Shown here: piece after piece, positions 1 through 9,806 of the stretch | Layout of the letters: each line of letters starts with the position of its first letter | Position numbering within the stretch: position 1 is the first letter of the stretch | Assembly: GCA_945870865.1 (NCBI GenBank) | Contig: CAMBTO010000012.1 | Location: forward strand, 1 to 38,341 | DNA: 38,341 nucleotides | Origin: Klebsiella pneumoniae | GTDB lineage: Bacteria > Pseudomonadota > Gammaproteobacteria > Eutrophobiales > Eutrophobiaceae | Direction of reading: 5' to 3' | The notes under the pieces: model-generated | What the model saw: the letters and a program-made list of their open reading frames with translations, nothing else | Database searches by the model: none | Told to the model about the DNA's origin: nothing | Made by a program: the position numbers and the translations under genes

Positions 1-50
1 TCCATGCGGCACACGGTCTTACGCAACCATACCGGGCGGCTGATATTGCT
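1..50 (+). repeat. 3' part of a structured intergenic repeat, truncated by the window edge
   Basis: tccatgcggcacacggtcttacgcaaccataccgggcggctgat resembles 1243-1288 tccatgcggctaacggtctttcacaattataaccagacggctgat in the same orientation. Confidence 0.6.
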
Positions 51-86
51 GACGAATTTAATCGATATTAGATACATCTACTACAT

Positions 87-1151
87 ATGAACTCGAATTT
101 ACAAGTAGCGTTGAACCCTGGCGGGGTACTAACCTTGTATGGTATTCAACCTGTTAGCATTACGTCGCTCGACATTGGCCTGATTAACCGTACCTGGCTG
201 GTTACTGACACACATCACAAATACATACTGCAACAGGTCAACCCGATGTTCAGCCCCGCGATCCATCAGGATATCGACGCGGTTACCACTTACCTGTTTA
301 ATGAGGGCATAGTCACACCGAGACTGATTCATACTCTGGATAAACAACCCTACTGCGAAGTGGACAAAAGTATCTGGCGGATGTTTGACTATATAGATGG
401 TTACACCGTTAACAGTGTGGACAAACCTGCGATGGCATTTGAAGCGGGTGCATTACTGGCACGATTTCATACCGCATTAAACGAAATGCTATACACGTTC
501 CAGCAGCAACGCACTGGTGTGCATGACACAGCACGTCATTTGCAGGTCTTACGCAGTGCACTGGAAAACCGGCAGGATCATCAACGTTACCGTGACATCG
601 AACCACTTGCGATAGAGATACTCGAAACGGCCACTCGTCTGCCTGTATTACCTGACACCGGGCTACGCAAGGTCCATGGCGACCCGAAGATTAATAACTT
701 CCTGCTGGACAGGCAAACAGGCCGGGGCATCTGTATGCTCGACTTTGACACGCTGGGCAATATGGCATGGGCACTGGAGATGGGTGATGCGATGCGCTCA
801 TGGTGTAATCCGGTCGGCGAGAACAGCACCGACACATTTTTTTCCATGGAGAACTACGGTGCCGGCCTGCAGGGTTATATGTCCTCTGCCCCTGACTTTA
901 TCAGCGACGCCGAATGGGCTTCAATTTTACCTGCCACGCAAATCATCTACGTCGAACTCGCTGCCCGTTTCTGTGCTGATGCACTTAACGAAGATTATTT
1001 CAGCTGGGACAGCAATCGCTTTGCCAGCCACAGTGAACATAGTCAGTTGCGAGCCATCAGTCAATTCAATGCCTACAAATCACTGAAGGCACAGATACTG
1101 GACGTGGCGCGGGTTGAATCACATCTGGCAGATTGTATCTGCTGTCATTAA
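87..1151 (+). CDS. phosphotransferase-family (APH/homoserine-kinase-like) kinase
   Basis: 354 aa ORF; kinase-like motifs VHGDPKINNFLLD and CMLDFDTLG; N-terminal INRTWLV...YILQQVN typical of APH-fold sugar kinases. Confidence 0.8.
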   Translation: MNSNLQVALNPGGVLTLYGIQPVSITSLDIGLINRTWLVTDTHHKYILQQVNPMFSPAIHQDIDAVTTYLFNEGIVTPRLIHTLDKQPYCEVDKSIWRMFDYIDGYTVNSVDKPAMAFEAGALLARFHTALNEMLYTFQQQRTGVHDTARHLQVLRSALENRQDHQRYRDIEPLAIEILETATRLPVLPDTGLRKVHGDPKINNFLLDRQTGRGICMLDFDTLGNMAWALEMGDAMRSWCNPVGENSTDTFFSMENYGAGLQGYMSSAPDFISDAEWASILPATQIIYVELAARFCADALNEDYFSWDSNRFASHSEHSQLRAISQFNAYKSLKAQILDVARVESHLADCICCH

Positions 1152-1169
1152 ATAATTGGTAGGGACCCA

Positions 1170-1292
1170 GGCAACATCAGCCATCTGGTTATAATCGTTC
1201 AAGACACGCTGTGAATACATCGATGTACGCTCGAGCGCCGCATCCATGCGGCTAACGGTCTTTCACAATTATAACCAGACGGCTGATGCCAA
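1170..1292. repeat. structured palindromic intergenic repeat
   Basis: Outer inverted repeat 1175-1195 catcagccatctggttataat / 1268-1288 attataaccagacggctgatg (one mismatch), with inner palindromes acatcgatgt, gctcgagc and gccgcatccatgcggc; partial copy at 1-50. Confidence 0.75.
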
Positions 1293-1332
1293 ACATTGAT
1301 TAAAACTGACGCATTCGTAAGACAGCAGCGAA

Positions 1333-1815
1333 TTAAACACCTTTCAACCACTCGTCCAGAAGCTCCTGCGTCAGTTTGCCACTGATACCGATACGGCTCG
1401 AGTCGGTGTCATAGATATAATTGCGCGGCAGCTCACCGAACCATTCCGGGTCGATACTGTAGCGCAGTTTTTCGATGTTCGGATCGGCAAACAACCAGGA
1501 ATCAATGTCGCCCAGACCGTGAGATTCCAGCATCGCACTGATTTCCTGCTGCTTGCTGATATCATCCGTCGATATCATCACCACATTGGCGTCCGGATGT
1601 GCCTTCTTCAGTTTGCCCAGCAAGGCCATCTCTTCATGACAGGGAAAACAGCTGATCTCCCACATAACCATCAGGAACGTCTTGCCTGCGTATTGCTGTT
1701 CGATCTGTTTCAGACTGTCTGCCCTGAAGGCCTTGTGATCAGCACTGACCGGTGCGGACAGGATCAGACTGGTACTTAAAAAAAGCGACAGACACAATTT
1801 CATTATGGTATTCAC
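1333..1815 (-). CDS. exported TlpA/thioredoxin-like protein
   Basis: Signal peptide followed by KTFLMVMWEISCFPCHEEMALL (CxxC in thioredoxin context); GTG at 1815 or ATG at 1803 possible as start. Confidence 0.75.
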   Translation of the reverse strand: MNTIMKLCLSLFLSTSLILSAPVSADHKAFRADSLKQIEQQYAGKTFLMVMWEISCFPCHEEMALLGKLKKAHPDANVVMISTDDISKQQEISAMLESHGLGDIDSWLFADPNIEKLRYSIDPEWFGELPRNYIYDTDSSRIGISGKLTQELLDEWLKGV

Positions 1816-3083
1816 TGAACACCGCCTGCACGGTTCAAGGGAATGACACGTAGTCCTTCCTTGCCGGTATGCCAGCTCAGGAATACCTGCTCACCTGCCG
1901 TAATCAACAGCGGGTGATCGGACGCGTCAGCCGTATCTGCCACCACGGAGGCTGGTTGCCAGGAAGTGCCTTCATCTACCGAGATCAATAATTTAATCGT
2001 CGTCTTTTCGCCATCAAACTGTTTCCAGACCAGATATAACCTTTCGCCAACACGGGCCAGTGATGGATGACTGGCCCCGGCCGCTGCGACCGGAAACAGG
2101 TTTTCGATCACACCCAGTTCCGGACTATAACGGCCATAATAAATTCCCTTGTTCTTGTCTCCGAGCGTGAACCAGCTCAGATGATAGGTACCGTCACTGG
2201 CCGTTACCATCGCTGGTCCATGATGAGGACAGGCCTCAATCTGCCAGTTATCATCGGTCGCACGCTGGGCCGGTGTGACCACACCGTCGGTGGCCAGTTC
2301 GGCAAATCCGTGATCGCGTGTGGTTTCATTGTAGATATGGCGCCAGAACGCGGCAACATCCCCATACTGTGTCTCGCTCAGCGCTATACGGCAGCACTCA
2401 CAACTGTAGTCAGCAACCTTGATATTTTTAGCAAAGGTCACGCCGTCATCACTCGACCATGTGTAATACAGGGCAGCACCGATATACTTGCGCCCGGCGG
2501 CTTCTGCAGCGACCATATCGCGCTTGTCCAGCCATGCCATGAAGATATTACCGGTACTCGTCACCAGCATGGATTCAAACCGATGACTGGTCGTCAGACC
2601 GTCATCATTGATCGTCCTGACCGGTTCAAACGACTTGCCACCATCAACTGAGCGGGTGAAACGGATATCACCAAAAAATGGCCCGTCAAGCACCTTGGTC
2701 CATGACACATAAACTTCACCATTACGACCGAAGGCGACCTTGGCTCGGTTCTCGCCATTGGTATAAACAGGCTCCGGCTCTGCATTCACCCTTACCGGTT
2801 CACTGAATTGTTTGCCCTGGTCATTCGACCAGGCAACATAAACATATTCACCGACGACGTAACTGACCCACAGCTTGCCATCCTTGTCGTAAGCCGTGGT
2901 TGGCGTGCGTCCACAATGTACCGACGTCACCGGTGTAAATGCACAGGGTGTTTCGGTCGCGTCCATATGCATCATCACTGGTTGACGGGCGCAACCGGCG
3001 AGCAGGAACAGCAAACCGAAGGCAACCATCCGTAGCGGATGCAGCATCGGACGAGGTACTACAGAGGGTGCCTTACAGTTCAT
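1812..3083 (-). CDS. BNR/sialidase-like beta-propeller lipoprotein with Cys motifs
   Basis: Lipobox LLAGC; repeated S.D.G..F / S.DEGTSW BNR motifs; CECCR and CPHHGP motifs. Confidence 0.75.
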   Translation of the reverse strand: MNCKAPSVVPRPMLHPLRMVAFGLLFLLAGCARQPVMMHMDATETPCAFTPVTSVHCGRTPTTAYDKDGKLWVSYVVGEYVYVAWSNDQGKQFSEPVRVNAEPEPVYTNGENRAKVAFGRNGEVYVSWTKVLDGPFFGDIRFTRSVDGGKSFEPVRTINDDGLTTSHRFESMLVTSTGNIFMAWLDKRDMVAAEAAGRKYIGAALYYTWSSDDGVTFAKNIKVADYSCECCRIALSETQYGDVAAFWRHIYNETTRDHGFAELATDGVVTPAQRATDDNWQIEACPHHGPAMVTASDGTYHLSWFTLGDKNKGIYYGRYSPELGVIENLFPVAAAGASHPSLARVGERLYLVWKQFDGEKTTIKLLISVDEGTSWQPASVVADTADASDHPLLITAGEQVFLSWHTGKEGLRVIPLNRAGGVQ

Positions 3084-3146
3084 TTTAATAACTCCCTATT
3101 ACTCATCAATCTGATCGAAATGGCTGACTGATACGATGCATCCGGA

Positions 3147-4004
3147 TTATTTCGAATGCTGGTGTTCAGCATGTTCATGCTCCGGCTTTTCAGCTGAACT
3201 GGTCACCGGCGCAGCCTCTTCTTCATGTTTGTGACTGGAATGATCGTGCTCCGGTTCCGCTACCACCTCTCCGGCGACCGTTTCGGATTCCAGGTAAGAC
3301 CATAACGAAATCTCGCCCTGCTTGCGGATAAATGACCTTCTGACGATACGGTCCTTCCACTTTGCCAGATCCGAGGGACCGTTACCGACACGACCGTGTG
3401 TATACACAGCCATCGTTTTATCGCCGATAGTAATCATAAAACTGGTGCCACCATCCGGATTGGTTTTTTCTTCAACGCTGGATACCTTGCCTACGGGTCC
3501 GATAGCTACACCTTTTTTCTCCAGCAATAAGCTACCCTCCGGGGAGATCAGACCGGCGAGGATATAACTGGCCGCCTGCGCACGTGTGGGAACGGTGGCT
3601 GCCTGTGATGCATCATGTTTGTCCTGGAAAAACAGTGTGTTGATATCGGCATAGGTGGCATTACCTTCGAGTATCATCACCAGGCCCTTTGCCTTGGCCG
3701 CGTTTGCCAGCATATTGACATCGGGCTTTTCACCCTCTGGCGCCAGCTTCGCCTCCATCGCCGCCCACACCGCCAGATCAAACCGGGACAGCTTTCTTTC
3801 CGGTTCAAAGGAGGTTGTCTCCGGGATGAAACCCAGACCAACTAGAACCAGGATATCAAACCGTGCCTCGGACGACTTGACGTCGGGGAACTGGCTGGTA
3901 TCGGTCTTGATATGTGCCATCACCGGCGTAAATGCCAGAAATGAACACAGTAATGTTATGGAAACAATGCCGGTCCTTATACATTTTGAAATTGTTTTCT
4001 TCAT
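3147..4004 (-). CDS. exported protein with SLH-like segment and His-rich C-terminus
   Basis: Signal peptide; C-terminus EPEHDHSSHKHEEEAAPVTSSAEKPEHEHAEHQHSK. Confidence 0.6.
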   Translation of the reverse strand: MKKTISKCIRTGIVSITLLCSFLAFTPVMAHIKTDTSQFPDVKSSEARFDILVLVGLGFIPETTSFEPERKLSRFDLAVWAAMEAKLAPEGEKPDVNMLANAAKAKGLVMILEGNATYADINTLFFQDKHDASQAATVPTRAQAASYILAGLISPEGSLLLEKKGVAIGPVGKVSSVEEKTNPDGGTSFMITIGDKTMAVYTHGRVGNGPSDLAKWKDRIVRRSFIRKQGEISLWSYLESETVAGEVVAEPEHDHSSHKHEEEAAPVTSSAEKPEHEHAEHQHSK

Positions 4005-4043
4005 AAAATTCTCCTGATTATCGGATTAAAAGTTCCTTCTGTA

Positions 4044-6329
4044 TCAATAGTCCAGTGCCGCCTCCAGAAAGATCGTACGCATCGGATACGGGTGATTTAC
4101 ATACGCCAGCTTGTTGAACAAATTGTCTACTGCCAGACTGAGCCTGACATTTTCGGTCAGCTTGTAGTTGGACTTCAGATTGACCATTGTATACTCGTCC
4201 ATCACCGCATAGGTCTGTCTGCCAATATCAGAATTGTCGAGTTGCTGGAACGCCTTGGTTGCATAGCGTACACCACCTCCGAAATCCCAGTCGTCGGTAA
4301 TATGATAGGTCAATATCAGATTACCCCGCCACTTGGGTAACCGGGGAAACTCTTTGCCCACGATGGCCGGATTCAGGCTGTTGCGGGTAATTTCCGATTT
4401 CATCAGCGTCAGGTTGGCGCGTATATCAAGCTTGCCATTCAGCATGCCATTCTGCGTGTAGACCGTTTCCACACCTCTGGTTTCCACCTCATCCACCGGC
4501 AGGAAGGTACGGATCAATACATTATCCACCGTTCCATTCTGACTGAAGATGACGTCCTTGATGGTTTCATAAAGAAAATTTAACCTGACATAACCGTTGC
4601 CCTCACCGATAGCACGTTCGACCATCAGGTTATGATGCAACCCGTCTTCCGGCGCGAGGTTAACATCTGCGAGTCCCGTACCCACTGTGTTACTCTCATA
4701 AGAGAACAACTCCTCCACGATCGGGAAGCGGTAGGCCTTGGCAATGGAATAGCGGAACAACCAGTCATTGCCCGGTGTATATCCGACAGAAAATTTGGGG
4801 GAGAAGTGGTTGACCGAACGATCCGCATGGTCCTGCAGATTGTTGGTGGCATAGTTATACAACATGCCATTATTACTTTCCCAGAACTCCTGACGACCAC
4901 CCACTACGACGTCCCACTGCTCCGTAACGTCCCAGCCTAACTGTGCATACAGAGAATTGGCCACTGTTTCACCACCGCTGGTATTACGTGCCGTACCAAA
5001 TACACCCGCCAGATAGTCCGGAGAATTATAGTCAGTCAGACTCAGACTGTAGTTTGCATACTGGTAACCGGTCACCAGTTCCAGATCTTCTCGTCCCAGA
5101 AATTGATCCGTCTCCACCTTGATGTCAGCAGTCTTCCAACCGATATCATCAAAATCTCGTATACGGCCAGCCGGTGTAAAAGTCGGGTCGCCTGGATGTT
5201 GCAGTGAACTGCGGGTCTCATCCTCTAAGATCTTGTAGTAGCTCAGGTTCATCTCCAGCCACCAGCTCTCGGTAACCGGTCCCTGCAACCTGCCGGCGAC
5301 CAGGATATTCTGGCGATCCGATGCATCCTCGGTAAAACTGCTACGGGTGACGTTGAATAACTGGCCTTCCGGTGTCCTGAAGTTTCCATTCCACACCGGC
5401 TGGCCGGTCGTGGTGGAAACCAGATAATTATTGACGTTATCGGTCTCGCGGACACGGTTCTCATAGGCGACATTGAACAGCGAGAACCAGTCACCGAAGT
5501 CATAACCCAACTTGACCTTGAACTGGTCGGTATTCGCCTGCTGTGTCCCGGTATCACCCCAGTTGATCACATCGGTATCGGTTGAGCTCTTGCCCGGGAT
5601 GCCGCCCGTAACCGTGTCTATCGTTCCCGTCGCCGAGGCCAGCACATTGGAGAAACGGTAATCCATCGGATGACTGTCATTTTCTAGGTGGATCCAGGAG
5701 GTATACAGACTCAGGTTTCCGAATTTGTCACCGTACGAACCAAAGACCCTGCGACCATTCAGCTTGTCCTTGAATCCGACCTCTTCATAGTCGTTCTGGA
5801 ACATTGATCCTTCCAGATGGAAGCTGCGCTCGGTCGGGATCTTCGTTTCAAAATTGACAACACCGCCCATCGCATTGCCACCGTATTCTGCAGAGAATGG
5901 CCCATAGACCACTTCGATCGTGCCAATCTCATTGGCTCCCACCAGCGCCCAGCGTGGTGAACCGTTAAATGCGGTCTGCAGAAAATAGTGCAGCGGGACA
6001 CCATCTGCGTAAACGGATGTGCGAGCAGTCTGGAACATACTGGCAGTACGCAGACCCATCATGCCATTCGGGTCGCCGATATAACGCTGACGGATGATCA
6101 GGCTTGGTTCAAACTTGAGCAAATCTTCCGTCGTCATCGGATTGATACTGACCAGATCATCCTGGCCAAGTAAAACCGTTGAACTGCTTCGGTGCGATTG
6201 GTCTACCAGTCTGCCTTGCCCGAAGACGGTGATCTCTTCCACATCTTCGTGGGCTGTAACAAACAAAGGTGTACTTCCAATGACTGCTGTCAACAATAAA
6301 TGCGACAACGCGCTTTTTTCAAGATTCAT
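4044..6329 (-). CDS. TonB-dependent outer membrane receptor
   Basis: 761 aa; plug domain (EITVFGQGR...IGTIEVVYGPFSAEYGGNAMGGVVNFETK) and C-terminal beta-barrel ending in aromatic Y. Confidence 0.92.
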   Translation of the reverse strand: MNLEKSALSHLLLTAVIGSTPLFVTAHEDVEEITVFGQGRLVDQSHRSSSTVLLGQDDLVSINPMTTEDLLKFEPSLIIRQRYIGDPNGMMGLRTASMFQTARTSVYADGVPLHYFLQTAFNGSPRWALVGANEIGTIEVVYGPFSAEYGGNAMGGVVNFETKIPTERSFHLEGSMFQNDYEEVGFKDKLNGRRVFGSYGDKFGNLSLYTSWIHLENDSHPMDYRFSNVLASATGTIDTVTGGIPGKSSTDTDVINWGDTGTQQANTDQFKVKLGYDFGDWFSLFNVAYENRVRETDNVNNYLVSTTTGQPVWNGNFRTPEGQLFNVTRSSFTEDASDRQNILVAGRLQGPVTESWWLEMNLSYYKILEDETRSSLQHPGDPTFTPAGRIRDFDDIGWKTADIKVETDQFLGREDLELVTGYQYANYSLSLTDYNSPDYLAGVFGTARNTSGGETVANSLYAQLGWDVTEQWDVVVGGRQEFWESNNGMLYNYATNNLQDHADRSVNHFSPKFSVGYTPGNDWLFRYSIAKAYRFPIVEELFSYESNTVGTGLADVNLAPEDGLHHNLMVERAIGEGNGYVRLNFLYETIKDVIFSQNGTVDNVLIRTFLPVDEVETRGVETVYTQNGMLNGKLDIRANLTLMKSEITRNSLNPAIVGKEFPRLPKWRGNLILTYHITDDWDFGGGVRYATKAFQQLDNSDIGRQTYAVMDEYTMVNLKSNYKLTENVRLSLAVDNLFNKLAYVNHPYPMRTIFLEAALDY

Positions 6330-6421
6330 AATACAAACTCAATTGTTCACAATTTGCTGTGTACACACCTGCACGCAGATGCATAAATAATCCAGTCGAA
6401 ACTACGACTGAAATCAGATTG

Positions 6422-6856
6422 TTAAATTATGAATACGACAGGAGGGGCGCGAGGCTGTTGAGGTTGTTGACGGAATAAGGGGTGGGTAAATGAAGAACTG
6501 ACGGTAACATACTGATCCGGACCTGCCGGAAACAGATGGTCACTGACAAAGGCGATTGTTTCAACAAAGGTCGAACTGGTCGACCATAAACCGCAGGTCT
6601 CACCTGCCATGCCGGCACTGGCATCTTCATCCGTTGCAGCATTGCCATGGTGTTTATGGATTGCATGCGGGTCATCTGACGGAGAACTCGTAGTTTTTCC
6701 ATTCAAGCCTTCGCAGAGGACTATAGACAAACCGAGTGGACCGTCGCCACCGGTTTCGAGCATGAAACCAGGCGCGATCAGCGCGCGCAAGCCGACTGTT
6801 ATGGCCAGTAACCATAAAAACAGACTGTTACGGTGCGCCTTGCGTATGACGTTCAT
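6422..6856 (-). CDS. DUF2946-like small membrane/periplasmic protein
   Basis: N-terminal TM (LFLWLLAITVGLRALIAPGFML), HKHH segment and C-terminal RAPP motif as in DUF2946-type proteins. Confidence 0.55.
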   Translation of the reverse strand: MNVIRKAHRNSLFLWLLAITVGLRALIAPGFMLETGGDGPLGLSIVLCEGLNGKTTSSPSDDPHAIHKHHGNAATDEDASAGMAGETCGLWSTSSTFVETIAFVSDHLFPAGPDQYVTVSSSFTHPLFRQQPQQPRAPPVVFII

Positions 6857-6973
6857 GTCTAAAGTGTATACGTTGCGATCAGGAAATTACAACTAGTATC
6901 TTATTCACAACGCTATCTTCAATAATTTTTACACAATTCTTTATACCGGCGGATCTTATGATTACACAGACAG

Positions 6974-8275
6974 TCAGTTTCCAGCATCCGGCTCAGGTAG
7001 CTTACCGGTTAACGTGTTTAAAAATGCCTCCAGATCTGTCAGTTCGGAGGACTTTAGTTTCAACGGAACGATCTCCGGCACGCGCCCATTCAGCGATCTC
7101 GCACCATTGTAATGCGCAAGGACCTCGGTCAGTGTCTTCATTTGCCCGTCGTGCATATACGGTGCGGTCTGTGCAATATTGCGCAGACCCGGAGTCTTGA
7201 ACGCGCGAAACAAACCGGATCCGGTGGCCCGGAGAAAACGCAGGTGAGTGCATTGTTCAGGACGGGCATCGCTGTAACTACCCAGACAGTTAAACGGATC
7301 CTGTTTTACCCCAACCACACCCTCTAGGCGCCCGGTGTCCTCCCCTGCTGCCGGACGTATACCGGTATTATGAAAAGAATAATTGGTCAGCAGTGGCCCG
7401 TTATGGCAGTTAATACATTGTGCCTTGCCGATAAACAGGCGCAAACCGTTCGCCTCGGCCGGGGTATAGCGGGACTCCATTGCTGCAACATCATCAGCAA
7501 GGACCGCGTTGATATAGTCATCAACGGGCGCCGGTGCAGGCATGAGCAGACGTTCATACGCCGCAATGACCTTGCCAACGTTCGCAAATATCCGGTTGAT
7601 AACATCCTGATCCGCATCAGACATGTTGTCCCAGGCCTTGTGAATTTGTGGATCATCGACTGGCCCGGCAGCCACAGGAAACCGGACCACATCACTGATA
7701 TCCGGAAACGGCCCAAAGATCGCCTCGTACTGCTGATGATACAGAGGGTCATCTTGCAACAGATGTGCAATCCGGTTGCGGTTGCTGCCATGTTCAACAC
7801 TGTTCTCCAGCGGACCCAGCGCCTGCGACCACTGGCTGTCCTTGCGGCCGTCCCAGAAAAACCAGAGGTTATAGGCGGCGCCTGTCAGCGTCATGGCATG
7901 GCGTCTGATCACGCCCACACCGTTGGCCAGGGCCAGACCGTCAGTAAAATAGAGTGAGGGCTGGTGACAGGTAGCACAGGCTACCTTGCCATTAACACTC
8001 ATACGGGCGTCGAAAAAGAGTTGCCGTCCAAGGCGGGCCGCCAGCGAATTATCTGCGACAGCATTGGAGGGATCAGGGGGCAGTGGTCGTATTTTTTCTA
8101 GCGAAAGTGTTGCAAGCAGTTTTTTTTCTGACGGCGTCCACCCATGTGGATTTACAGTTTCTATCCCGGTCTGCTGCGCACCGGTATCGCGGATCAGGAT
8201 TAACAGACAGATTGTCACACATAACAACACACTGACCAGCAATCGGGAACGACAAGCAGGCAACTGCATGAACAT
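6974..8275 (-). CDS. di-heme cytochrome c peroxidase / MauG-family protein
   Basis: Two CxxCH motifs (CATCHQP, CINCHNG) and PYMHDGQMKTLTEVLAHYN; ATG at 8275 preferred over the longer ORF start. Confidence 0.88.
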   Translation of the reverse strand: MFMQLPACRSRLLVSVLLCVTICLLILIRDTGAQQTGIETVNPHGWTPSEKKLLATLSLEKIRPLPPDPSNAVADNSLAARLGRQLFFDARMSVNGKVACATCHQPSLYFTDGLALANGVGVIRRHAMTLTGAAYNLWFFWDGRKDSQWSQALGPLENSVEHGSNRNRIAHLLQDDPLYHQQYEAIFGPFPDISDVVRFPVAAGPVDDPQIHKAWDNMSDADQDVINRIFANVGKVIAAYERLLMPAPAPVDDYINAVLADDVAAMESRYTPAEANGLRLFIGKAQCINCHNGPLLTNYSFHNTGIRPAAGEDTGRLEGVVGVKQDPFNCLGSYSDARPEQCTHLRFLRATGSGLFRAFKTPGLRNIAQTAPYMHDGQMKTLTEVLAHYNGARSLNGRVPEIVPLKLKSSELTDLEAFLNTLTGKLPEPDAGN

Positions 8276-8283
8276 GATGCGTC

Positions 8284-8790
8284 TTACTCCACTATCAGAT
8301 CCATGATTACCGTATCGGACGTACTGCCCGAAGTGATATACAACATCATCTGCCATAAGCCTGGCATATGGAAGGTCATGCCCTCTATCAGATAATCACC
8401 CTTCCCCATGTTTTTTGTCACTATCGGGACAGACGACATTTCATGATCATGGGCCGGCATGCCTCCACTCAACTCGATAACAGCATCTTCCAACGACTGA
8501 CCCTCGGCCGTCTCCACATGCACGGTCCACTGATGAAATTGATTGATAACTACCGGATTAAGGTCGCTGGTAACCAAAATCGTAAACACACCCCGGTTTG
8601 ACTTTCTGGGCGTACTCAATGCAGGTACTGTCTGATCCGCTGTATTTGTTGTGTCACCGGTATGCTCCCGGACCAGCGGCTGGTACGGTGGAACCTGGGC
8701 CGCAATCTGGCGTTGCGGCGTCAGCAACACTATAAGTATCGTTAATATAAATGCAGTTATGTTGCACAGTTTGTATGTCACGATCATCAT
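8284..8790 (-). CDS. FixH/YtkA-like exported protein
   Basis: Signal peptide; NPVVINQFHQWTVHVETAEGQSLEDAVIELSGGMPAHDH...GMTFHMPGLWQMMLYI pattern; 8 bp upstream of the di-heme gene. Confidence 0.7.
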   Translation of the reverse strand: MMIVTYKLCNITAFILTILIVLLTPQRQIAAQVPPYQPLVREHTGDTTNTADQTVPALSTPRKSNRGVFTILVTSDLNPVVINQFHQWTVHVETAEGQSLEDAVIELSGGMPAHDHEMSSVPIVTKNMGKGDYLIEGMTFHMPGLWQMMLYITSGSTSDTVIMDLIVE

Positions 8791-8933
8791 TTTTAGCCGG
8801 GTTGCGTATATAACCCTGATTATACATCATAGTCAATGTGGCAGATTCGCTGCCACTATTTCTATCCCGCCCTGCGTATATATACTCAGCGACATTGCAA
8901 TCAAATACATACGACCTGTAACATGCTGATACG

Positions 8934-9713
8934 ATGAAAACCGAGACAGACTGGCAATTTGCCCCTGAGGAAAACAAACCGGAACCGGGAACCCGGTTTC
9001 TGGTTCGCGCGGGTATAGCACTGGCCCTGGTGAACCTGCTAGTCATTATCGCGGCACCGTTATCCCGGGTATATCTGGATATCGCACCGCTGCTGGCGTT
9101 TCGCATCTTTTTCAATGCCGTGCAGGCGGGTGTCGCCCTCGCGGTGCTCGGGCTGCTGCTGATGATCATTACCGCCGTCACCCACAACCGGTTCGCAACC
9201 AAAGGTGGTCTGATGATGTTGATGCCGGGGATCCTTCCCGCTGCCATCGTCATTGCCCTCGTCGGCCCGGCGAACATGTCAAAACCCATGATCCACGACA
9301 TCACCACCGACATCAACAACCCGCCGATGTTTGTCGAGGCCAGAAAACTGCGCCAGCCGGATGAAAACACAATTGAATATGACGGTGCTGAACTGGCAGC
9401 AAAACAACAACTCGCCTATCCGAATCTGGCCCCGATACAGACCACAATGAACACTGATGATGCACTGACCGAGGCCATCCAGGTTGTAAAGGATCTGGGG
9501 TGGGAACTGGTAAACGTTGACTACAACCAGGGCATTCTCGAGGCGTATGACACCACGCAACTGTTCGGATTTATCGATGACATCATCATCCGCGTCCGCC
9601 GTGACGGTAACGGCAGCCGTGTGGATATCCGCTCGGTCTCACGTGTTGGCAAGGGCGATCTGGGCAAAAACGCCGAACGCATTCGCCGATATATTCGCGC
9701 CTATCGTCCCTAA
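8934..9713 (+). CDS. DUF1499-domain membrane protein
   Basis: N-terminal TM helices followed by a DUF1499-like region (LGWELVNVDYNQGILEAYDTTQLFGFIDDIIIRVR...VDIRSVSRVGKGDLGKNAERIR). Confidence 0.8.
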   Translation: MKTETDWQFAPEENKPEPGTRFLVRAGIALALVNLLVIIAAPLSRVYLDIAPLLAFRIFFNAVQAGVALAVLGLLLMIITAVTHNRFATKGGLMMLMPGILPAAIVIALVGPANMSKPMIHDITTDINNPPMFVEARKLRQPDENTIEYDGAELAAKQQLAYPNLAPIQTTMNTDDALTEAIQVVKDLGWELVNVDYNQGILEAYDTTQLFGFIDDIIIRVRRDGNGSRVDIRSVSRVGKGDLGKNAERIRRYIRAYRP

Positions 9714-9806
9714 TGGCACGCAAGAATGCCTCGGACAAATTGTTGAACGTGAAAGACTATTCGACGCTGATTCAAAAATGATAATAGTGATAAACAGGTA
9801 ACACGA

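Noticed and set aside
6330-6973. Possible methanobactin-type precursor peptide near the TonB/di-heme genes
   Set aside because: I saw no short ORF with a Cys-bearing core peptide and no MbnB/MbnC-like genes in the window.
8654-9370. 238 aa minus-strand ORF opposite DUF1499 gene
   Set aside because: Antisense to a well-supported CDS, low-complexity composition, no recognisable domain or start context.
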